Source of the DNA: an uncultured Oxalicibacterium sp. | GTDB taxonomy: Bacteria; Pseudomonadota; Gammaproteobacteria; Burkholderiales; Burkholderiaceae_D | Direction of reading: 5' to 3' | Length of the DNA: 64,000 nt | NCBI RefSeq assembly: GCF_913776015.1 | Contig: NZ_CAJYMD010000051.1 | Location: forward strand, 62,001 to 126,000 | Part shown: piece after piece, positions 15,725 to 24,691 of the stretch | Position numbering within the stretch: position 1 is the stretch's first letter | Layout of the letters: each line of letters begins with the position of its first letter | Notes under the pieces: model-generated | The model's input: the letters and a program-made list of their open reading frames with translations, nothing else | Databases searched by the model: none | Told to the model about the DNA's origin: nothing | Program-made: the position numbers and the translations under genes

Positions 15725-17785
15725 TCAATCGGCGGCAGGTAAACGCAGACTGAAGATGCTGCCTTTGTTTGCTTCGCTCTCGACCGTAATGGTGCCACCA
15801 TAACGTGCCACCAGAGTGTAGGTGATCGACAAACCCAAGCCGGTTCCCTTGCTGCGCTTGGTGGTGAAGAACGCATCGAAGATGCGCGCCTGATCTTCCT
15901 TGCGAATGCCCTGGCCGGTATCGGCCACGGTGATCGTCACCCCGCGTTTGCCATCTTCCTCCCAATCGCCGCTGGCAATCGTCAGCGTGCCACCATGCGG
16001 CATCGCGTGAATCGCGTTGGTGAAGAGATTGATCAGTACCTGTTGCAGTTCGCCACCGTTGAAAGCCACGGCACAGGTGGCCTGCTTGCGATGCACGACG
16101 GCGATGTCATTCTGGTTCAACAGATGCCGCACCAGCACCAGCGAATCGGCAATCACGGGATCGACATGGATGGCTTCGATGTAACCGGCAAAGTCCTCGG
16201 GGTTGGCAAATTGCAGCAGCTTGGAAACCAGCGTGTTTATGCGGTGAATTTGCTGATCCATCAATTGCAACTCGGCCTGTACCGGGGCAGCATGCGGCCC
16301 CAGGGCTTCGCGCAGTACATCGAGATTACCTTGCAGGACAGCCACCGGATTGTTGATCTCATGCGCCACACCGGCCGTGATCTCGCCGATCGACGCCAGT
16401 TTTTCAGACAGGATGAGCTGCTTCTGCGTCTGCCGCAGCAGCGCATTGGCTTGTTCGAGTTCTGCCGTGCGTTCGATGACTTTCTGATCGAGCTGCTCGC
16501 CCCAAGCCTTGAGTTCGGCATTCTGCGCTTGTACGGTATCGAGAAGCTCGTCCAGATGCAGAGACAGTTTGCCGATCTCGTCGCCCAGCAACACCGCACC
16601 GGTGCGTGCCTGCAAACTGCCTTGCTGCACCGCAGTCATGGTGCCGCTCATGCGTGCCAGCGGCAGGTAGATGCCACGTGCCACGCGTAGCGAGAAGAAC
16701 ACGCCACCGACACAAATAACGGCGAACAAACCAGCGAGTAACATAATCACGAGTTGGCGTGCTTCACGGAACGGCGCTTCGAGATAGCCGACATACAGCA
16801 TGCCGATACGCTGGCCGAAGCTGTCGGTGATCGGCTCATACGCCGAGATGTACCAGTCATGCACGACGAAGGCGCGATCGAGCCACGTCAGCCCTTCGCC
16901 CAGCACATGCTGGCGCACGGCTTGTGAAGCACGCGTACCGAGCGCGCGCTGCTCGCCAAACAGGCGCACATTGGTCGCGACACGCACGTCGTCGATGAAC
17001 AGGGTCGCTGTGCCATCGCTGCCGGCTGGCAGCGAACCCGGCGCATAGACGAGGCTGTTGATGGTATCGACAAAGTCGAGATTCTGATTCAGCAGCATGC
17101 CGCCTTCGAGCACCCCCAGCAGACGACCATCGGCATCGCGCACGGGCGTGGCGGCGTGAATCACCATACCGCTGGTGACGGCCGATTTGGTAGTTGGCTC
17201 GGCATTCGCGGTGGGCACCAGTTCGATATGCGCCTGACGCGCCATGCCATCGTTAATTGCTGCCAGTTGTACTTCCGAATATAGATCGATCTCGGTCTGC
17301 GCCTGCCCCTGCAATGCTGAAGTCACGACCGGCCAGAATCCATGATCGGCGAGCGCCGGGCCGGGACCGCGTTCGCGCGAAGCGGCTTGCACCACACCAC
17401 GCGCATCGAGGAAATTCAGGAAGTCGAGCTTGAGTTCATCCTGCTTTTGTTGCAGCAGTGTCGTCAGCCGGGCACGATCGGCACCTTCGATCGTGCGCAC
17501 CAGCACATGCGCATCGCCTAGGCTGACGACATCCGAACCGACGCGTTCCTGCACATGGTTGAAGTATTCATGCGCGACCGCCAAATCGCTGCTGACCTTG
17601 AACGTCAGCAGACGATCGTAATACGCCGCACCCCAGTAAAAAATCAGGAAGAAAAGAATCGGCAGCACCGTGAGGAACGGCACCAGCGCCACCAGCAGCA
17701 GCTTGGTGCGCACCGAAGCATTGCGCAGTGGCTGCAGTCCCGACAGCGTGCGTATGCGGTTCAGCAGGGAAGGGCGCGCATCCAC
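15725..17785 (-). CDS. Membrane sensor histidine kinase, NtrB/DctB type
   Basis: The 686-residue kinase has a first transmembrane helix at about 29-52, a large periplasmic sensing region of double-Cache type to about 342, a second transmembrane helix at 345-366, a HAMP linker, a coiled-coil to about 460, then a HisKA domain with the phospho-accepting His475 (GVAHEINNPVAVLQGN) and a HATPase domain with Asn590, DTGQG (622-626) and GTGLGL (647-652). This layout is typical of kinases that sense small carboxylates. It lies three bases after the response-regulator gene. The likely partner function is control of the nearby oxalate/formate-type transporter; the ligand is inference. Confidence 0.93.
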   Translation of the reverse strand: MDARPSLLNRIRTLSGLQPLRNASVRTKLLLVALVPFLTVLPILFFLIFYWGAAYYDRLLTFKVSSDLAVAHEYFNHVQERVGSDVVSLGDAHVLVRTIEGADRARLTTLLQQKQDELKLDFLNFLDARGVVQAASRERGPGPALADHGFWPVVTSALQGQAQTEIDLYSEVQLAAINDGMARQAHIELVPTANAEPTTKSAVTSGMVIHAATPVRDADGRLLGVLEGGMLLNQNLDFVDTINSLVYAPGSLPAGSDGTATLFIDDVRVATNVRLFGEQRALGTRASQAVRQHVLGEGLTWLDRAFVVHDWYISAYEPITDSFGQRIGMLYVGYLEAPFREARQLVIMLLAGLFAVICVGGVFFSLRVARGIYLPLARMSGTMTAVQQGSLQARTGAVLLGDEIGKLSLHLDELLDTVQAQNAELKAWGEQLDQKVIERTAELEQANALLRQTQKQLILSEKLASIGEITAGVAHEINNPVAVLQGNLDVLREALGPHAAPVQAELQLMDQQIHRINTLVSKLLQFANPEDFAGYIEAIHVDPVIADSLVLVRHLLNQNDIAVVHRKQATCAVAFNGGELQQVLINLFTNAIHAMPHGGTLTIASGDWEEDGKRGVTITVADTGQGIRKEDQARIFDAFFTTKRSKGTGLGLSITYTLVARYGGTITVESEANKGSIFSLRLPAAD

Positions 17786-17788
17786 CGA

Positions 17789-19195
17789 TCAGACGCCCCA
17801 TTCGGCGCATTTGCGTTCCAGCGTCTTGCGCGACACACCCAGCCGTCGTGCCGCTTCGCTCTTGTTGCCGCCGCTTTCGGCCAGCACCTTGATGATGTGG
17901 CGCTTCTCCACGGCTTCGAGTGAAATATCATGCTCGCCGCTCTCGGTTTCGCCGCCTTGCGCATCCGTCATGGCGGGAATGCTGCCGAGGATGAGCCAGC
18001 GTTCGACCAGATTGCGCAGCTCGCGCACATTGCCTGGCCAGCCATACGATTGCATCGAGCGCAGCAAGGCCGCATCCGGCACCTGCGGTGGCACGCCGAG
18101 TTGTTGTGACAGTTGCCGCACGAAACTGCTGACCAGCGCAGGGATGTCTTCGGGACGATCTCGCAAGGGCGGCATCGGCAATTGCACGACGTTGAGGCGG
18201 TAATACAGATCGGCACGGAAACGACCGGCAGCCACTTCCTCTTGCAGATTGCGATTGGTGGCGGCAATCACACGTACATCGATGGGGATTTCACGCTCGG
18301 TACCGACCGGACGGATGCGCCGCTCTTCCAGCGCGCGCAACAGCTTGACCTGCATCGCCGAAGGCAACTCACCGACTTCGTCGAGAAACAACGTGCCGCC
18401 CTGCGCATAAAAGAACAAGCCTTCCCGCGACGATGCCGCACCGCTGAACGCGCCTTTGACATGACCGAACAATTCGCTCTCGATGATTTCAGGCGGAACC
18501 GCACCGCAGTTGAGTGGCACGAAATGGTTGCGCGAACGCTTGCTGAGTGTGTGCATGGCGCGCGCCGCGATTTCCTTGCCGGTGCCGGATTCACCGGTGA
18601 TCAACACCGTGGTTGGCACGGCCGCCAGACGCACGATGGCCTTGCGTATCGGTTGCAGTGCGGCGGATTCGCCGACGAGTCCTTCGATACCAGCCTGTTC
18701 CCCATGCGAATCGAGTTCGCGACGCAGCACGAAATTCTCTCGACGCAAATGCGCGCGGTCGAAGCAGCGGCCGATTGCATTGAGCATCTGGTTCACACGG
18801 AATGGCTTGAGCAGAAAATCGGCGGCACCTGCACGCAGGGCACGGATCGCCGTATCGAGATCGGCGAAGGCTGTCATCAACACCACATCGTTGTGATAGC
18901 CCATTTCACGCAATTCCTGCAACCATTCGACACCGGATTTGCCGGGCAGCGTGTTATCGAGAATGATCAGGTCGAAATGACGTTGCGTCAGCAGCGGTGC
19001 GGCCTCTTCGACGGAGCCGGCGGTGGCGACATGCGCGCAACGTTCAACCAGCGCACGCTGCAGAAAGCTCTGCACCCCAGGCTCGTCATCGACGATCAGA
19101 ATGGCGCGTTCCTGCCATCCGGCAAAGGCATCGTTCTGTTGCTCGTCGCTGTCACGCGGAAAACTGGACATAGTGCTGATCTGGTCGAAAGGCAT
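17789..19195 (-). CDS. NtrC-family sigma-54-dependent response regulator
   Basis: The start at 19195 (MPFDQISTMSSFPRDSD) has AAGGAT upstream; about 468 residues. Order of domains: receiver (ILIVDDEPGVQSFL, phospho-Asp in LIILDNTLPGKSG, Lys in LLKPF), AAA+ domain with Walker A GESGTGKE, the sigma-54 contact loop GAFSGA, Walker B TLFLDEVGELP, the Arg-finger region ATNRNLQEEVAAGRFR, and a Fis-type HTH at the C-terminus (GGNKSEAARRLGVSRKTLER). The usual loop is GAFTGA; the Thr is Ser here. It forms an operon with the kinase and probably drives the sigma-54 promoter at 21062-21077. Confidence 0.94.
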   Translation of the reverse strand: MPFDQISTMSSFPRDSDEQQNDAFAGWQERAILIVDDEPGVQSFLQRALVERCAHVATAGSVEEAAPLLTQRHFDLIILDNTLPGKSGVEWLQELREMGYHNDVVLMTAFADLDTAIRALRAGAADFLLKPFRVNQMLNAIGRCFDRAHLRRENFVLRRELDSHGEQAGIEGLVGESAALQPIRKAIVRLAAVPTTVLITGESGTGKEIAARAMHTLSKRSRNHFVPLNCGAVPPEIIESELFGHVKGAFSGAASSREGLFFYAQGGTLFLDEVGELPSAMQVKLLRALEERRIRPVGTEREIPIDVRVIAATNRNLQEEVAAGRFRADLYYRLNVVQLPMPPLRDRPEDIPALVSSFVRQLSQQLGVPPQVPDAALLRSMQSYGWPGNVRELRNLVERWLILGSIPAMTDAQGGETESGEHDISLEAVEKRHIIKVLAESGGNKSEAARRLGVSRKTLERKCAEWGV

Positions 19196-19245
19196 GCGCA
19201 CATCCTTAGAGTCGTGCGCCATGCGATGAAGAGAATCGTATGGTC

Positions 19246-19278
19246 GCACAAAAGAAAGAGGGGTCATGCGACCCCTCT
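19246..19278 (-). terminator. Terminator between transporter operon and two-component operon
   Basis: AGAGGGGTC (19257-19265) pairs with GACCCCTCT (19270-19278) around a four-base loop. On the minus strand the tail is TTCTTTTGTG; on the plus strand GTTTTTTT follows, so the hairpin may serve both directions. Confidence 0.75.
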
Positions 19279-19341
19279 GTTTTTTTCTGCAGCCTGTCAG
19301 ACGCCTGATGGCATCTCAATGCCAGACATCGACAACCAACA

Positions 19342-19512
19342 TCAGTGGAACAAGGCCATGGCCTTTTGCAGCGTGGACCAGATGCCCCACGCCAGCGGTA
19401 CGCCAACGAACAGCCAGAATAGCAAGACAGTCACAGGACTAGTGCGATGATGGCTTTCTTCAGCGACATCGTGATGGTGTGCGGCATCGTGTTGCATGAC
19501 GGCGGTAGTCAT
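19342..19512 (-). CDS. MFS transporter small partner protein, 56 residues
   Basis: AAGGAGAAATTC precedes the ATG at 19512. The product has a His-rich cytoplasmic head (MQHDAAHHHDVAEESHH) and a single transmembrane helix (VTVLLFWLFVGVPLAWGIW) followed by a short amphipathic end. Tiny single-helix proteins of this type are known beside OFA-family MFS transporters. It begins 29 bases after the stop of the transporter gene on the same strand, so they are co-transcribed. A role as accessory subunit is inferred from the position. Confidence 0.75.
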   Translation of the reverse strand: MTTAVMQHDAAHHHDVAEESHHRTSPVTVLLFWLFVGVPLAWGIWSTLQKAMALFH

Positions 19513-19541
19513 GAATTTCTCCTTGAAATGGGATGAACGGG

Positions 19542-20948
19542 TCAGCGTGCGCCGACAGGTTGCGGCATGGTGCCGAAGGAAGGTGCGGCGGCCGGTTTGG
19601 CTGCTTCTTCACCCATGTGATGTTTCGCATTGACCGGACGAATCGCCAGGTTGCAGAGGAAGCCGATCAGCAGTAAGCCCGCCATGATGTACATCGTCAC
19701 GGTGTAGGCATCTCCGGGAGCGACGCCGCTGTTGATCTGGTATTCGCGGATATAGTTGACGAGTACCGGACCCAGCACGCCAGCCGTCGCCCACGCCGTC
19801 AGCAAACGACCGTGAATGCCGCCCACATACTTGGTGCCGAACAGATCGGCAAGGTAAGCCGGCACCGTCGAGAAGCCACCGCCGTACATGCTGATGACCA
19901 GCGCATAGAGCGCAACGAACAGACCGATACTACCGATGTGCCCCATGTAGGGGACTGCGGCATAGAGCGCAGCGCCAACCACGAAGAAGATGAAATAGGT
20001 CGCCTTGCGGCCGATGTAATCCGAAGCCGACGACCAGAACAGGCGACCGCCCATGTTGAACAGACTCAGCAGACCGACGAAGCCGGCAGCCGCAGCCGGC
20101 GTGACGGCACCCTTGAAGGTTTCCTGAATCATCAGCGAGGCTTGGCTCAACACACCGATACCGGCCGTCACGTTGAGGCACAGCACGATCCACAGCAGAT
20201 AGAACTGCGGCGTTTTCATCGCTTCATCGATATGCACATGGCCGGTCGAAATCATTTTTTTCTGTACGACAGGCGGCGTCCAGCCTTCCGGTTTCCAGTC
20301 TGCGGCAGGGATGCGAATCGTGAATGCACCGATCATCATCGAGATGAAATACACGATACCCATGACGATAAATGCCTCGATCACGCCAACCGATGTGGCG
20401 GTCTTGAAGTGGTCCATCAAAAAGACGGCGAGCGGTGCGCCGATCATCGCACCGCCGCCAAAGCCCATGATCGCGAGGCCCGTGGCTAAACCACGGCGAT
20501 CGGGGAACCACTTGATCAGTGTCGATACCGGCGACACATAACCGAGACCGAGACCAATACCACTGAGCACGCCATAACCGAGATAAACGAGCCAGATTTG
20601 ATGAAGATGCACGCCGAGTGCAGCGACCAGAAAGCCGCCACCAAAACAGCAGGCGGCCACGAACATCGTCAGGCGCGGACCGACTTTTTCCAGCCACTTG
20701 CCGCCGAATGCCGCCGACAAGCCGAGGAAGAAGATCGCGATACTGAAGATCCAGCCCAGCGTCGTCAGCTTCCAGTCTTCGGGCGCTGAACTGTTGATGC
20801 CGATGACTTTCGACAACGGACCGTTGAACACACTGAACGCATAGGCTTGCCCAATGCACAGGTGCACAGCCAGCGCCGAAGGCGGCACCATCCAGCGGTT
20901 GAAACCGGGACGGGCCACACTTTTTTCTTTCGACAGAAATTCAAACAT
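19542..20948 (-). CDS. OFA-family MFS transporter, oxalate/formate antiporter-like
   Basis: The start at 20948 (MFEFLSKEKSVARPGF) has GGAG upstream; 468 residues with twelve predicted helices. Family landmarks are the opening RWMVPPSALAVHLCIGQAYAFSVF, the first-half signature (WFPDRRGLATGLAIMGFGGGA) and the second-half block NMGGRLFWSSASDYIGRKATYF. OFA proteins exchange oxalate for formate or import related monocarboxylates; the exact substrate here is not proven. A sigma-54 promoter precedes it and an NtrC-type system follows it, so regulated uptake of a carboxylate is likely. The nearby formate dehydrogenases would fit oxalate or formate use. Confidence 0.9.
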   Translation of the reverse strand: MFEFLSKEKSVARPGFNRWMVPPSALAVHLCIGQAYAFSVFNGPLSKVIGINSSAPEDWKLTTLGWIFSIAIFFLGLSAAFGGKWLEKVGPRLTMFVAACCFGGGFLVAALGVHLHQIWLVYLGYGVLSGIGLGLGYVSPVSTLIKWFPDRRGLATGLAIMGFGGGAMIGAPLAVFLMDHFKTATSVGVIEAFIVMGIVYFISMMIGAFTIRIPAADWKPEGWTPPVVQKKMISTGHVHIDEAMKTPQFYLLWIVLCLNVTAGIGVLSQASLMIQETFKGAVTPAAAAGFVGLLSLFNMGGRLFWSSASDYIGRKATYFIFFVVGAALYAAVPYMGHIGSIGLFVALYALVISMYGGGFSTVPAYLADLFGTKYVGGIHGRLLTAWATAGVLGPVLVNYIREYQINSGVAPGDAYTVTMYIMAGLLLIGFLCNLAIRPVNAKHHMGEEAAKPAAAPSFGTMPQPVGAR

Positions 20949-21061
20949 GATGCATCTCCAGGCATTCACGGCATAACTGCACCGTGATCATTTTTGTATG
21001 ACGATGCATCGTGGCATCGTCGTCGCGCATTGAGCCGGCGCAGTGCCGGTGCAGGAGATAA

Positions 21062-21077
21062 GGCAATCGATATGCCA
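21062..21077 (-). promoter_or_regulatory. Predicted sigma-54 promoter of the OFA transporter gene
   Basis: Read on the minus strand the site is TGGCATATCGATTGCC, matching TGGCAC-N5-TTGC with the invariant GG and GC ten bases apart. The start of transcription would be near 21051, giving a leader of about 100 bases before the start codon at 20948. The rest of 20949-21343 holds no gene; AT-rich DNA at 21080-21130 could bind IHF. Confidence 0.6.
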
Positions 21078-21343
21078 GCTTGTTTGGCACTTATAAGCCA
21101 TTGATATATATGGATTTTCTATTTCTTGATATTCACGATCGGCGCGACAAATTGACGCATGCGCAGACAGAATGTCGCACTCCGTCCACGATCAATCTCA
21201 TGCCCACGGTCGCGAAAATGCCACGAACGACCACAAAGTTAACTATGTAGTTCAAATACATAACGTATATACTCCCGCCTTTTAAATTCGTTATGACTCT
21301 TTGAATATATCGAGAGCATTACGTTACAAAACAGGGAGAAAAA

Positions 21344-23326
21344 ATGAAGCAACCGTTATCTCGTACCGTCCTGGCCGCCTCGCTGATGCTGGCATTCGGT
21401 ACCGTACAAGCTGCTGAAGTGGCAGAGTCGTCGCAAGTGTTTGCGTTGGGGGAAATCAACGTAAGCGGTTCCGGCAATACCACCCCCGCTACCGGCGGCA
21501 GCAAAGTAAGTCGGGAAGAGCTGGACGACTTCAATCGCGAAACCGTCGTCGATGCGCTGAATCTGATGCCCGGCATCACCACGACGGGTGGTGGCCCGCG
21601 CAATGAACGCATGATGTATCTGCGCGGCTTTGACAATCGCCAAGTGCCGGTCTTCATCGACGGCATTCCCGTGTACGTGTCGTATGACGGTTATGTGGAT
21701 CTGGCGCGATTCACGACGTATGACATCGCTTCCATCGAAGTCGCCAAGGGATTCAGCTCGGTGTTGTACGGCCCGAATACGCTGGGCGGCGCGATCAACC
21801 TGATCAGCCGCAAACCCGTCAAGGCGTTTGAAGGTGATGTGGGCATCGGCTTGCGTGCCAATGACAAGTTGGATGGCAATGGCAAAAGCACGTACGTCAA
21901 TCTCGGCACCAATCAAGGCATGTGGTACGCGCAACTCGGCCTGTCTTACCTTGATCGCGACGGCTATACGCTCTCTCGCGACTTTCGTCCGACAACTGCG
22001 CAACCCAATCGCGAACGTCGCAATGCTAACAGTACCGATAGCAAGATCAATCTGAAATTCGGCCTGACACCCAATGCAACAGACGAATATGCCATCAACT
22101 ACATCAAACAAAAAGGCGAGAAAGGCAGCCCGCTTTATTCCGGTACGCTGGATACAGTTCGCAACTGGAGCTGGCCAGCTTGGAACAAGGAAAGTCTGTA
22201 TTTCATTTCCCATACCGCACTTGGCACCGCTGCGTACATCAAAACACGGTTGTACTACGATAAGTTCGACAACGAATTGCTCACCAGCCCGACAGCAATA
22301 CCCAGCATCTATAACGATTACACGTATGGCGGCAGTGCAGAATTCGGCGTGCAACTGGGCACACGCAATCTGTTGAAGGCAGCGTTGCACATGAAGGAAG
22401 ACATTCATCGCGAACATAACGTCGGTGAACCAGTACAAACTTCTCGCGATCGCACACTATCGATCGGCGTGGAGGACACGCAGAAGTTGACCGACAAGCT
22501 CGATCTTGTCGTTGGCGGCAGTTACGACCGACGTGAAGGAAGACGCGCGGAGGAATACAGCAGCAGCAAAGGTCTGTACAGCTTCAACCTCGGCGACGCC
22601 TCTGCTTTCAATCCGCAGGCAGGACTGATTTATCACACATCGTCGACGGGCAATGCCTACGCCACCATCGCACGCAAGTCCCGCTTCCCTACGATCAAAG
22701 ATCGTTACTCGTTCCGGATGGGAACAGCGATTCCCAATCCCGATCTGACCGCCGAACGAGCGATGAATTATCAGATTGGCTTTACGGAAAAAATCTCTGC
22801 CGATGTACGCATGGATGCAAGTATCTTCTACAGCGACATCACGGACATGATCCAGACCATCACTGTGCCAAGCACGCTCTGTGGCGGCAGCACCTGCAAC
22901 CAAATGCAGAACATCGGCAAGGTAATTAATAAAGGCGTCGAACTCGGTGTCACTGCAAACGTCAGCAAGACAATCGAAATTGGCGGCAACTACACCTATA
23001 TCGATCGAGAAAACAAGAGCAGCCCGACGGTCTATCTGATCGACACGCCTGCTCACAAATTGTTTGCTTACGCCAAATGGTCTGCCACACCGCGTCTGGA
23101 CTTAATCGGCAACGCCACTTATAACAGCAAGCGCTACAGCAATAGCACCGGTACACGTATCGCATCAGGCTTCAGCCTGATCAATGCCAAGCTGCGTTAT
23201 GCACTGGACAAAGGCTGGTCTCTCGAAGCCGGCGTCAACAATCTGCTCGATCGTAATTACGCCTACTCCGAAGGCTTCTACGAAGAAGGTCGCAGCCTGT
23301 TTGCCAATCTCAACTATCGCTTCTAA
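21344..23326 (+). CDS. TonB-dependent outer-membrane receptor
   Basis: The 660-residue protein begins with a signal peptide ending near residue 23 (SLMLAFGTVQA). The plug domain follows with TVVDALNLMPGITTTGGGPRN, YLRGFDNRQVPVFIDGIPVY and the SVLYGPNTLGGAINLISRKP block; the remainder is a 22-strand barrel ending in the aromatic C-terminus NLNYRF. Such receptors import iron chelates, cobalamin, or other scarce compounds. The start has AGGGAG upstream. It is the first gene of a three-gene operon with an iron-type binding protein and a di-heme enzyme, so iron or another metal chelate is the likely cargo, but the substrate cannot be read from the sequence. Confidence 0.92.
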   Translation: MKQPLSRTVLAASLMLAFGTVQAAEVAESSQVFALGEINVSGSGNTTPATGGSKVSREELDDFNRETVVDALNLMPGITTTGGGPRNERMMYLRGFDNRQVPVFIDGIPVYVSYDGYVDLARFTTYDIASIEVAKGFSSVLYGPNTLGGAINLISRKPVKAFEGDVGIGLRANDKLDGNGKSTYVNLGTNQGMWYAQLGLSYLDRDGYTLSRDFRPTTAQPNRERRNANSTDSKINLKFGLTPNATDEYAINYIKQKGEKGSPLYSGTLDTVRNWSWPAWNKESLYFISHTALGTAAYIKTRLYYDKFDNELLTSPTAIPSIYNDYTYGGSAEFGVQLGTRNLLKAALHMKEDIHREHNVGEPVQTSRDRTLSIGVEDTQKLTDKLDLVVGGSYDRREGRRAEEYSSSKGLYSFNLGDASAFNPQAGLIYHTSSTGNAYATIARKSRFPTIKDRYSFRMGTAIPNPDLTAERAMNYQIGFTEKISADVRMDASIFYSDITDMIQTITVPSTLCGGSTCNQMQNIGKVINKGVELGVTANVSKTIEIGGNYTYIDRENKSSPTVYLIDTPAHKLFAYAKWSATPRLDLIGNATYNSKRYSNSTGTRIASGFSLINAKLRYALDKGWSLEAGVNNLLDRNYAYSEGFYEEGRSLFANLNYRF

Positions 23327-23338
23327 GCGAGGCAACTC

Positions 23339-24691
23339 ATGATTCGCACATCGCTCTCCATCGGCAAACTGGTTTCTTCTTTTGTCATCTCCACCGCACT
23401 CACACTTTGTGCGACGCAGGCAGCCGCAGAAACACCGGTCCGGAAGGTCGTCGTTATGACCAGCTATCCGGAGGAAGTGGTGTCGCGATTCGAAGCGGGA
23501 TTTGAAAAAACGCATCCGGGCACGCGTGTCGAGATTGTCTGGCGTCGCTCGGGTGATGCGGCCACATATCTGAGAGAGCAGCCGGGCCGCATCGATGTTT
23601 ACTGGACGCCTGCGCAGCGCGGTTTTGCGATGCTGGCAAAAGACGGGGCTTTTGCTCCGTTATCGATCGCCATGAAAGGTTTGCCGAACAAGGTTGGCGG
23701 CTTCCCGATCTCTGACCCTGCGTTGCGCTATGTCGCGACCGAAATTGCCGGCTTCGGCTTCGCACTCAATACGCAGCGCATGAAAGAGCGAGGTTTGCCC
23801 GAACCGAAGCAGTGGACCGATCTGACCGATGCGCGCTGGCAGGATGAACTGATATTCCCGATACCCGGCAAGGTCGGCTTTGCACCGCCCATCGTGGAAA
23901 TCATCACGCAAGGATACGGCTGGAAAAAGGGCTGGACGCTGCTGCAACAGATCGGTGCCAATGCACAGCCGCTGGAAGAAGGGGGCCCCAATATTGCCGA
24001 TGAAGTCGCCAAGGGGCGCGTGAGTCTTGGCGTGTCCATCGATTTTTTCATCAAGTCTGCGATGGCGAACGGTGCGCCCGTACGCTTTGTCTATCCGGGC
24101 ATCACCGGCTACTCGCCGGCACATGTCGCCATTTTGAAAGATGCGCCGCATCCTGAAGCGGCAAAGGCTTTCACACAATATGTTTTGTCTGACGAAGGAC
24201 AACGGATTCTGTTCCATCCGGATATTCGCAAACAGCCGGTTCGGCCCTCTGTATATAAAGCAATGCCTGCCGGCTATTACGATCCATTCACTGCCGCAGC
24301 GGCAATGCCCTATCGTTTCGACACCCAAGGCGCATTGCATCGTCAGGGCCTGAACAACACACTGTTCGACATCATGGTGAGCGAGCGGCATCAACGGCTA
24401 CGTGAGCTCTTGGCCATGCTGGCTGACGCAGAGCACGCTGCCGGAAATGATCGCGCTTTGCGCAATGACGTGCAGCACGCACGACGCTTGGCAACGGAAA
24501 TCCCGCTCTCGCGAAAAGAGGCCGATCGACTGGCCAATCGCTTTATGTCGAATTTCGAAGGAGAGCCGCAACCGGAAGCCAACGCAGCATTGCTCAATGC
24601 ATGGCGCGAGAAAGTACACGCGCACCGTCAGCAAGCTGAACAGATTGCGCAACGCGTAATCGCCCAACGCAGGGAAGGGATGCATCCTTGA
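23339..24691 (+). CDS. Periplasmic ABC-type substrate-binding protein, Fe(III)-like
   Basis: A signal peptide (LVSSFVISTALTLCATQAAA) leads a 450-residue type 2 periplasmic binding protein with VVVMTSYPEEVVSRFEAGFE, GDAATYLREQPGRIDVYWTP and GVSIDFFIKSAMANGAPV, the pattern of iron(III)/thiamine/putrescine-type proteins (AfuA/FbpA group). It carries a helical C-terminal extension of about 100 residues (from HQRLRELLAMLADAEHA on), not part of the standard fold. No permease or ATPase gene lies nearby, which is unusual. It starts 12 bases after the receptor stop and its end overlaps the next gene by four bases, so the three are one operon. Confidence 0.85.
   Translation: MIRTSLSIGKLVSSFVISTALTLCATQAAAETPVRKVVVMTSYPEEVVSRFEAGFEKTHPGTRVEIVWRRSGDAATYLREQPGRIDVYWTPAQRGFAMLAKDGAFAPLSIAMKGLPNKVGGFPISDPALRYVATEIAGFGFALNTQRMKERGLPEPKQWTDLTDARWQDELIFPIPGKVGFAPPIVEIITQGYGWKKGWTLLQQIGANAQPLEEGGPNIADEVAKGRVSLGVSIDFFIKSAMANGAPVRFVYPGITGYSPAHVAILKDAPHPEAAKAFTQYVLSDEGQRILFHPDIRKQPVRPSVYKAMPAGYYDPFTAAAAMPYRFDTQGALHRQGLNNTLFDIMVSERHQRLRELLAMLADAEHAAGNDRALRNDVQHARRLATEIPLSRKEADRLANRFMSNFEGEPQPEANAALLNAWREKVHAHRQQAEQIAQRVIAQRREGMHP

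Noticed and set aside
21083-21100. TGGCACTTATAAGCC on the plus strand as a sigma-54 promoter of the TonB receptor
   Set aside because: GG and GC are nine rather than ten bases apart and the -12 element reads AAGC, so it does not fit; it also lies more than 240 bases from the start codon.
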